Source: Gammaproteobacteria bacterium (GTDB lineage Bacteria; Pseudomonadota; Gammaproteobacteria; J044). Taken from it: 6,624 bases of DNA. Each line of letters opens with the position of its first letter. Position 1 is the first letter of the stretch. The stretch covers positions 1 through 6,624 of the forward strand of contig JALWNJ010000106.1 in the NCBI GenBank assembly GCA_026995955.1. The letters run 5' to 3'. Both the position numbers and the translations under genes were made by a program. Below the pieces are notes generated by a model. The model saw nothing but the letters and a program-made list of their open reading frames with translations. It did not search any database and was not told the origin of the DNA. Below, in pieces: positions 1-6,624 of the stretch.

Positions 1-2026
1 CATCGGCGACATCCTCCACGAAACGATCGTCGCGAAACTGCTGATAGGCGACATTGACACTGACGAAGTGCGCGCGAGGCCACTCCGATGCCTGTCGACA
101 GGCCTGGAACAGCACCCAGCGGCCGATGGGCACGATGAGGCCGTTTTCCTCGGCGATCGGGACAAAGCGATCGGGGCCCACCGGCCCCAGCTCGCTGGAA
201 TGCCAGCGCAGCAGGGCCTCGGCACCCGCCACCGCCCGATCTCCGGCCCGCAGGATGGGCTGGAAGTGCAACGCCAGCTCATCGTCCCGCAGGGCACGAT
301 GCAGGGCCTGGCCGATGCGCAACCGCTCCACGGCCTCCTCGTTCATCGAACGGGTGTAGTAGTGGAAGCGGTTTCGGCCCGCCTCCTTGGCCCGGTACAT
401 GGCGGTGTCGGCGAAGCGCAGCAGGGTCTCCGGATCGTCGCTGTCGTCGGGCGCGACGGCGATGCCGATGCTGGCGCCGATGCGCAGCTCATGGCCCTCG
501 ATCTGGAACGGCTGCGAGAGATGCAGCAGAATCTTCTCCGCCACCGCCTCCATGGTGGCCGGATCCTCGACCCCGGACAGGACGGCCAGGAACTCGTCAC
601 CACCGAGGCGGGCCACGGTGTCTTCCTCGCGGACACAGCCGGTCAGCCGGCCCGCGGCCTCGATCAGCAGCAGATCGCCGATGCGGTGGCCCAGGGTGTC
701 GTTGATCTCCTTGAAACGGTCCAGGTCGATGAACATCAGGACCGTGTGGCTGCCGATCCGCTTGCCGCGCTGGATGGCCTGGCGCAGGCGATCCAGGCCC
801 AGGATGCGATTGGGCAGGCCGGTGAGCGCATCGTAGTTGGCCTGGCGAACAAGCTGCGCCTCGTAGTGCTTGCGCTCGGTAATGTCGTCGAGCGTGATCA
901 GATAATGGCGCCGGCCATAGCGATCCACCACCGGCGTGGCGAGGAGCGCAACCCACAACGGCGTGCCATCCCGTGCCTCGGCCATGAACTCGCCCTGCCA
1001 GGGGCGACCCGCCTTGAGTTCGCGCTCCAGGTCGCCGTAAAGACCTGATGCATTGCGTTTCGACCACAACCGCCTGAGCACATGGGCACCCTGCAGCGAC
1101 TCCGAATCGTGCCCCGTGATTGCGGTAAAGGCCGGGTTGGCTTCACGCAGGCGGAAGGCCTCGTCGAGCATGATGACGCCGGCACTGCTCTGGTCGATGG
1201 CCTGGTGCAGGAGCTGCTGCTGTTCGCGGCTCTCCCACAGGGCCTCGGTGCGCGCCTCGACATGGCGCGCCAGTTCCCGGTTCAGGGCCTCCAGCTCGTC
1301 GCGGCTTTCCTTCAGCTCGCGCGAGGAGCGGTTGAGGGCCGCGATGAGCTCGTTCACCTCGCGCGAGCCGCCTTCCATCTCGAGCTGCCGGCCCGGATGG
1401 CGGGTCAGTTCACGGGCAAATTCGACGGCGCGGCGGAAAGTCTTGCCGGGCAGATAGAGGATCAGCAGCAATACGGCGATGTCCAGAACCACCATGGCGA
1501 TGGCTGCCTTGAGATTGTCGACGAGGATGTGTCGGACCAATACCCTGATCCCGGAAACGTCCATCACCAGACGCACCCAGCCGACCCGGGTCGAAGTCTC
1601 GACGGGGTGCCATACCACCAGGCGATCTCCCCGTTCCCGCACGCTCGCCGCACCCGTCTTCGTCGTTTGGGGAACCGCCAGCTTGAGCTGGTCGTATGTG
1701 GCCCGAGGGCTGCCCTTCTCTACCCTTACGCGCGACAGCACGCGCCCTTGCGCATCGGTTACCGCCAGCTCCTCCACGGAAGGAAAGAGGGCAAACTTGA
1801 GAAGCAGCGACTCCAACTCGTCGAGGCGACCGGCAATCACCTGGTAGCCCGAGGCCAGCGCGATCATCCGCGCCAGGCTGAGATCCTGCTGCCGGTACTC
1901 CTCGAGCAGCCGATCCCGTTCCTCATGGACGCTCCACAGCGTGGTCGCCAGCAGGCTGATGCCCATGATGAGGCCGCTGACCAGGATCAGCTGAGCATGC
2001 AAGCCAAGCCGGCGCCACCAGCGCAT
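1..2026 (-). CDS. Membrane-bound PAS-GGDEF-EAL cyclic-di-GMP signalling protein (3' end beyond left edge)
   Basis: This predicted inner-membrane protein makes and/or degrades cyclic-di-GMP. 675 residues are visible and the reading frame is open to the left edge, so the C-terminal half of the EAL domain is missing. Domain order: TM1 about 12-32; a periplasmic segment about 33-172 with a Cache/PAS-like VTDAQGRVL stretch; TM2 about 173-193; a HAMP-like region about 193-240; a helical linker about 236-276; PAS about 277-385, ending DITERK; GGDEF about 395-560; EAL from about 570. The cyclase motif GGDEF (475-479) is canonical. It has an RxxD product-inhibition site (R466-D469) exactly five residues upstream and a metal-site Asp in FIDLD. 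The visible EAL part has QP (589-590), EALLRW (603-608) and SVN (656-658), so both activities look possible. The start is ATG at 2026, sharing one base with the upstream TGA, with GAGG 7 nt before it. The partner is the preceding binding protein. Family assignment is secure; the net activity is unknown. Confidence 0.95.
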   Translation of the reverse strand, partial: MRWWRRLGLHAQLILVSGLIMGISLLATTLWSVHEERDRLLEEYRQQDLSLARMIALASGYQVIAGRLDELESLLLKFALFPSVEELAVTDAQGRVLSRVRVEKGSPRATYDQLKLAVPQTTKTGAASVRERGDRLVVWHPVETSTRVGWVRLVMDVSGIRVLVRHILVDNLKAAIAMVVLDIAVLLLILYLPGKTFRRAVEFARELTRHPGRQLEMEGGSREVNELIAALNRSSRELKESRDELEALNRELARHVEARTEALWESREQQQLLHQAIDQSSAGVIMLDEAFRLREANPAFTAITGHDSESLQGAHVLRRLWSKRNASGLYGDLERELKAGRPWQGEFMAEARDGTPLWVALLATPVVDRYGRRHYLITLDDITERKHYEAQLVRQANYDALTGLPNRILGLDRLRQAIQRGKRIGSHTVLMFIDLDRFKEINDTLGHRIGDLLLIEAAGRLTGCVREEDTVARLGGDEFLAVLSGVEDPATMEAVAEKILLHLSQPFQIEGHELRIGASIGIAVAPDDSDDPETLLRFADTAMYRAKEAGRNRFHYYTRSMNEEAVERLRIGQALHRALRDDELALHFQPILRAGDRAVAGAEALLRWHSSELGPVGPDRFVPIAEENGLIVPIGRWVLFQACRQASEWPRAHFVSVNVAYQQFRDDRFVEDVAD

Positions 2027-2877
2027 CACGGCACCTCGGGAACCACGACATACTTGTCGAGGTTCAGCGCCTCGAGCGGCTTGTAGTCACGCTCGAAATC
2101 GGCGGCCACCGGCTCGGGCAGGAACACCGATGCAAGCAGCCGGCGCCCCTGCTCCGTTTCGCGCAGCTCGAGGATGGCCTGCCGCACCGCCTCGCGCACC
2201 GGCTCCGGCACCCGCGGATGCGCCATCACGGCATGGGTGATGGTGCTGGGTGCCTCGTAGATCACGCGCAGACTGGCCTGTACCTCCGGCCGTTCCTTGC
2301 GCAGCGTGCGATACACCCCGCCGCAGGCCGGCACCCGCCCCAGCAGGACTTGCCGATAGGCATTGCTGTGGGTACCGGTGTACACCGGGTCGAAGTGCAG
2401 GCCAAAGCGCTCGCTGAGCAGCGCCCGCATGTAGAGCGAAACGGCAAAGGCATTCGGCGCGGCAAAGGCAATCTTCCTGCCTTCGAGCTGATGCAGGTCG
2501 GTGATCGGGCTGTCACGACGCACGACGAGAATGCCCGTCAGACGGCTGCGCCCGTCCCGCACCAGCGGGACATAGCCCTGGTAGCGGTGGGCGAGCAGGG
2601 TCTGATAGGGATTGGCGTAGGCAAAATCGAAACGCCCCTGGTACAGGTTGCCTTCGAAGAAGTCGAAGCTGTCGGCCGTAACCAGCCTGAAACGCTGCCC
2701 CGTCTTCTTCTGCAGATAATCGAGCAGCGGGGTCCAGTCGCGGTGCACCGCCGTGGGACTGAACTGGGGCACCACCGACCAGGTGTAGATCTGGGGCTTA
2801 GGATGATCGGCTCCTGCCCAAGCCGGGACAAAGGCCAGGGCAATCAGCAACCAGGCAAAAAGGTGGTGATGGCGCAC
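2026..2877 (-). CDS. PhnD-like periplasmic substrate-binding protein, probable sensor subunit for the downstream GGDEF/EAL protein
   Basis: A 283-residue exported binding protein of the PhnD/SsuA/transferrin-like superfamily, whose known members bind phosphonate, phosphite or other small anions. A signal peptide is visible: RHHH, then a hydrophobic core at about 6-20, with likely cleavage after AWA (19-21). Family landmarks are SPTAVHRDWTPLLDYLQ (about 40-56), GRFDFAYANPYQ (81-92), LEGRKIAFAAPN (131-142), THSNAYRQVLLGRV (169-182), the EAPST turn (208-212) and a C-terminal YKPLEALNLDKY. The start is GTG at 2877. It directly precedes the signal peptide and has AGGGGAG at 2889-2895, 11 nt upstream; the frame stays open further upstream, but that part overlaps yhbY and resembles no secretion signal. 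No permease or ATPase gene adjoins it. Its stop codon overlaps the start of the GGDEF/EAL gene by one base. I therefore infer a signalling rather than a transport role. The ligand is unknown, and a standalone transporter component remains possible. Confidence 0.88.
   Translation of the reverse strand: MRHHHLFAWLLIALAFVPAWAGADHPKPQIYTWSVVPQFSPTAVHRDWTPLLDYLQKKTGQRFRLVTADSFDFFEGNLYQGRFDFAYANPYQTLLAHRYQGYVPLVRDGRSRLTGILVVRRDSPITDLHQLEGRKIAFAAPNAFAVSLYMRALLSERFGLHFDPVYTGTHSNAYRQVLLGRVPACGGVYRTLRKERPEVQASLRVIYEAPSTITHAVMAHPRVPEPVREAVRQAILELRETEQGRRLLASVFLPEPVAADFERDYKPLEALNLDKYVVVPEVP
2032..2037 (-). promoter_or_regulatory. Ribosome binding site of the GGDEF/EAL gene inside the binding-protein gene
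   Basis: GAGGTG within the last codons of the binding-protein gene lies 7 nt (counted from GAGG) before the ATG at 2026. Together with the TGATG overlap it fixes the start of the GGDEF/EAL protein and indicates translational coupling, so the two products are probably made together. Confidence 0.65.
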
Positions 2878-2905
2878 CGTATCGAGTTCTCCCCTGTTTT
2901 CGGCA

Positions 2906-2914
2906 AATCTAGCA
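2906..2914 (-). promoter_or_regulatory. Candidate extended -10 promoter element for the binding protein-GGDEF/EAL operon
   Basis: Read on the minus strand, this is TGCTAGATT: a TGn extension plus TAGATT, four of six matches to the -10 consensus. The -35 position (2929-2934, TGTCGT) is poor. The predicted start near 2899 gives a leader of about 22 nt holding the AGGGGAG site before the GTG at 2877. It shares the seven bases TGCTAGA with the opposing yhbY element. This is weaker than the yhbY promoter call. Confidence 0.35.
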
Positions 2915-2944
2915 GAATCCCCTGCTCCACGACAGGATGCTAGA
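2908..2944. repeat. Inverted repeat spanning the divergent promoter region
   Basis: TCTAGCA (2908-2914) and TGCTAGA (2938-2944) are a perfect 7-bp inverted repeat. Inside it, CCTG (2921-2924) and CAGG (2933-2936) can also pair, around an 8-nt loop, with an unequal internal bulge. Each outer arm contains one of the two extended -10 motifs. The repeat may simply be the result of two similar divergent promoters, or it may be an operator. No T-tract follows, so it is not a terminator. Confidence 0.5.
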
Positions 2945-2946
2945 AT
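2938..2946 (+). promoter_or_regulatory. Extended -10 promoter element for yhbY
   Basis: TGCTAGAAT contains a TGn extension directly followed by TAGAAT, five of six matches to the sigma-70 -10 consensus. No good -35 is present at 17-bp spacing (TCCCCT at 2918-2923), which fits an extended -10 promoter. Transcription would begin near 2953, leaving a leader of about 22 nt with the AGGA ribosome site before the ATG at 2975. The assignment is by motif only. Confidence 0.45.
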
Positions 2947-2974
2947 GCGCGCCCCGTCCATCAGGAACACGCTC

Positions 2975-3274
2975 ATGCCGCTTAGCGAACCCCAGAAGAA
3001 GCACCTGCGTGGCCTTGCCCATGCCCTGCGCCCGGTGGTGATGGTGGGCCAGCAGGGGCTGCGGGACAGCGTGTACGAGGAACTGGAGCAGGCGCTGACC
3101 GCGCACGAGCTGGTCAAGGTCAAGGTCTCGGCGGGCGACCGCGAGGCACGCGACGCCGCCATCCGCGAACTGTGCGAGCAGAGCGGCGCCGAGCTGGTGC
3201 AACGCATCGGCAACATGGCGGTGCTGTTTCGCCGCAACCGCAAGAAACCGCGCATCGAGCTGCCGCGCGCCTGA
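2975..3274 (+). CDS. yhbY: YhbY, CRM-domain RNA-binding protein associated with ribosome assembly
   Basis: A 99-residue protein consisting of one CRM (chloroplast RNA splicing and ribosome maturation) domain. In E. coli, YhbY associates with pre-50S ribosomal particles, so a cytoplasmic role in large-subunit maturation is expected. Family features: QKKHLRGLAHALRPVVMVGQ near the N-terminus includes the G-x-x-G-like VGQQGL loop; this is followed by ELEQALTAHELVKVKV, then GAELVQRIGNMAVLFRRN and the basic tail KKPRIELP. The length matches the roughly 97-residue E. coli protein. I chose ATG 2975 because MPLSEPQKKHL aligns with the family N-terminus and AGGA (2963-2966) sits 8 nt upstream. An in-frame ATG at 2945 also has an AGGA-like site, but it lies inside the likely -10 element. 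The gene is divergent from the binding-protein operon and convergent with yejF. Confidence 0.96.
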   Translation: MPLSEPQKKHLRGLAHALRPVVMVGQQGLRDSVYEELEQALTAHELVKVKVSAGDREARDAAIRELCEQSGAELVQRIGNMAVLFRRNRKKPRIELPRA

Positions 3275-3283
3275 CGGCCCTGC

Positions 3284-4920
<1,637 letters not shown>

Positions 4921-4921
<1 letters not shown>

Positions 4922-6087
4922 CAGGCGGCCTTGCCCAGATAGGGGTCGATGGCGTCGCGCAGGGCCTCGCCGATGAGGTTGTAGGCGAACACCGTGAGGA
5001 AGATGGCGCCCCCCGGGAAGGCCGCCATCCACCAGTTGAAGCTCGAAGACTGCACCGCCTGGTTGAGCATCTCACCCCAGGACGGCTCGCCCACCAGCCC
5101 CAGACCCAGAAAGCTCAGGGTGGCCTCGGCCAGGATCGCCGCCGCCACTCCGAAGCTTGCCGCCACCAGCACCGGCCCCACCCCGTTGGGCAGCATGTGA
5201 CGGAACAGGATCGAGGGCAGCGGCAACCCGGCCGCCACCGCGGCCTGAACGAAGTCCTGCTGGCGCAGGCGCAGAAACTCCGCGCGGACATACCGGGCAT
5301 AGCCGGGCCAGCTGGTGATGCCGATGATGACCATCATGAGGTAGAGACTGCGACCGAAGAAGGCGACGAAGGTAAGCAGCAGAAACAGCGTCGGCACCGC
5401 CTCGAAGATCTCCACCAGCCGCATGCCGAGGATGTCGGCCACGCCGGAGAAGTAGCCCATCAGCCCGCCGATGACGATGCCCAGCGCCAGCGCGATGCCG
5501 GTGGCGATGAAGCCGATGGCGAGCGCGATGCGCGAGGCATGGATCATGCGGCTCAGCACGTCGGCGCCGTTCTCCTCGGTGCCGAACCAGTGGCGGTCGC
5601 GCGGATCGGACAGCGGCGGCTGCATGCCGGTATCGCCGCGGTCGCGCAGGTAGTCCTGCGGCGAATACGGGATCGGCGCCCAGATCACGCGCTGGTAGCG
5701 CCCTGCTTCGGCAGCCTGGCGGTACTGCTCGTACACCACGATGCGCGGCGGCTCGACGAAACGCCAGGCCAGCAGCGCCGTCATGCTGGTCAGCAGCGCG
5801 AAGATCAGCAGGCGGCGTTGCGACGGGATGCGCCGCAGCCGCCACAGCACCAGGGCCGCGAGCGCCGCCACCGGCAGCACCACATCGGCCGGCGTCAGAT
5901 AGCGCAGCACCGGGCTCGACCACTCGCCGTCCTCCAGCACCAGCAGCGGGAAGCTGCTGGCCAGGAAGGGCGCGAACACCCCGGCGAAGGCCAGCACGGC
6001 CACCCACGCCAGCCCCAGCCGTGCGCCCCAGCGGCGGAAGGTGGCCGCCATGACTCGCGCCCAATAGCCCTGCCGTCGCTCAGTCAT
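4921..6087 (-). CDS. yejE: YejE-type peptide ABC transporter permease (DppC/OppC family)
   Basis: A 388-residue inner-membrane permease, one half of the translocation pore. The C-terminal core (about 184-376) is a BPD_transp domain with the EAA coupling loop AAVAAGLPLPSILFRHMLPN at about 282-301 that contacts the ATPase. YejE-specific N-terminal features are PLLVLEDGEW (47-56) after TM1 and WFGTEENGADVLSRM (167-181) before the core. Membrane segments: about 24-44, 68-83, 92-109, 186-211, 231-245, 249-261, 303-330 and 356-374. Segments 2 and 3, joined by the basic turn RLRRIPSQRR, form an extra hairpin in the first periplasmic region. The protein is longer than E. coli YejE (about 340). The start is ATG at 6087, overlapping yejB by 8 nt, with GAGG at 6095-6098, 7 nt upstream. 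The stop overlaps yejF, so the three genes look translationally coupled. Confidence 0.95.
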
Positions 6088-6624
6088 AGCTCACCCTCGG
6101 ATCTGCGATGGCGTAGAGCAGGTCGGCCAGCAGATAACCGATCAGGGTCAGCAGGCCGCTGATGAGGGTGATCGACAACACCAGCTCGCGGTCGCGCGTC
6201 TGCACCGCCTCGATGGCCAGCTTGCCCATGCCCTCGATGCTGAAGATGCTCTCGACGATGACCGAGCCGGCCAGCAGGCCGGGCAGGATGGTGGCCGATA
6301 CGGTAATCAGCGGCAACAGGCTGTTGCGGAACACATGGCGCCACAATACCACCCGCTCCGGCAGGCCCTTGGCGCGGGCGGTGCGGGCATAGTCGGCCAG
6401 CAGGTTCTCCAGCACCGCGGTGCGGGTGAGCTTGGCCAGTCCGGCAAAACCACCATAGGAGAGTGTGATCACGGGCAACACCAGATGCCACAGGCGATCC
6501 GCCAAAAAGCCCCGCACCCAGCCCTCGCTCATCCAGTGATGGCCGGCGATGGCCCCCAGCAGCCAGCCCAGACTGCCCAGCAGCAGGTAGCGCAGCAGGG
6601 CGTAATCGGTAGCGTTGAGCGCAC
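6080..6624 (-). CDS. yejB: YejB-type peptide ABC transporter permease, C-terminal 180 residues (5' end beyond right edge)
   Basis: Only the last 180 codons are in the window; the frame is open to the right edge, so the start, the first membrane helix and most of the periplasmic loop are missing. It is the DppB/OppB-type partner of YejE. Counting from the first visible residue, it shows a hydrophobic stretch about 10-26 (LLRYLLLGSLGWLLGAI), LWHLVLPVITLSYGGFA (44-60), the EAA coupling loop YARTARAKGLPERVVLWRHV (78-97), then FRNSLLPLI. Two further membrane helices lie at about 103-126 and 148-170, before the family-typical ending DPRVSYD. The ATG at 6532 is internal and not the real start. The last 8 bases overlap yejE. 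A binding protein, yejA, would be expected just upstream, outside the window. Confidence 0.94.
   Translation of the reverse strand, partial: ALNATDYALLRYLLLGSLGWLLGAIAGHHWMSEGWVRGFLADRLWHLVLPVITLSYGGFAGLAKLTRTAVLENLLADYARTARAKGLPERVVLWRHVFRNSLLPLITVSATILPGLLAGSVIVESIFSIEGMGKLAIEAVQTRDRELVLSITLISGLLTLIGYLLADLLYAIADPRVSYD

Noticed and set aside
68..2086. Two long plus-strand open frames (68-1048 and 1082-2086) opposite the GGDEF/EAL gene
   Set aside because: They are antisense shadows in high-GC DNA. The minus frame reads through continuously with TM, HAMP, PAS, GGDEF and EAL motifs, while the plus frames show no recognisable domain.
2945..2974. An earlier ATG for yhbY at 2945, adding ten residues
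   Set aside because: It falls inside the probable extended -10 element, and family members begin at the equivalent of the second Met (2975), which has its own AGGA site.
2878..3255. N-terminal extension of the binding protein to an ATG at 3255
   Set aside because: It would run antisense through nearly all of yhbY and place about 126 unrelated residues before a good signal peptide. The GTG at 2877 with AGGGGAG upstream is the better start.
5197..6162. A 321-codon plus-strand open frame opposite yejE
   Set aside because: It is Gln/His/Arg-rich antisense translation with no domain; the opposite strand encodes a clear permease with the EAA loop and membrane helices.

Overview
The window is GC-rich, gene-dense bacterial chromosome. 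It suggests a gammaproteobacterium or a closely related high-GC proteobacterium. The grounds are a single-domain YhbY protein, a Yej-type peptide/microcin transporter in the order B-E-F, and a transmembrane PAS-GGDEF-EAL protein. This taxonomic call is inference. No insertion sequences, tRNA or rRNA genes, CRISPR arrays or prophage genes are visible.

Layout from left to right: (1) A two-gene minus-strand operon occupies 1-2877. Its first gene encodes a secreted PhnD-type periplasmic binding protein (2026-2877). Its second encodes a membrane-anchored GGDEF/EAL cyclic-di-GMP protein (2026 down past the left edge), coupled to the first by a one-base TGATG stop/start overlap. (2) A 97-bp divergent intergenic region (2878-2974) carries back-to-back extended -10 motifs that form an inverted repeat. 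(3) yhbY lies on the plus strand (2975-3274). (4) A tightly overlapping minus-strand operon, yejB-yejE-yejF (6624 down to 3284), encodes two membrane permeases and a double-domain ATPase of a peptide-type ABC importer. The 5' part of yejB and any upstream yejA lie beyond the right edge. yejF and yhbY converge with only 9 bp between their stop codons.

The Yej genes make a conventional importer core. The most interesting unit is the left operon. A substrate-binding protein is coupled to a diguanylate cyclase/phosphodiesterase instead of to a permease and ATPase. This is the architecture expected of a periplasmic ligand sensor in which the binding protein acts as the receptor subunit and the GGDEF/EAL protein turns ligand status into cyclic-di-GMP levels, as known for NspS/MbaA in Vibrio cholerae. 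The sequence shows intact catalytic motifs in the visible part, a two-TM periplasmic loop of about 140 residues, and translational coupling. The ligand and the physical interaction are inferred.
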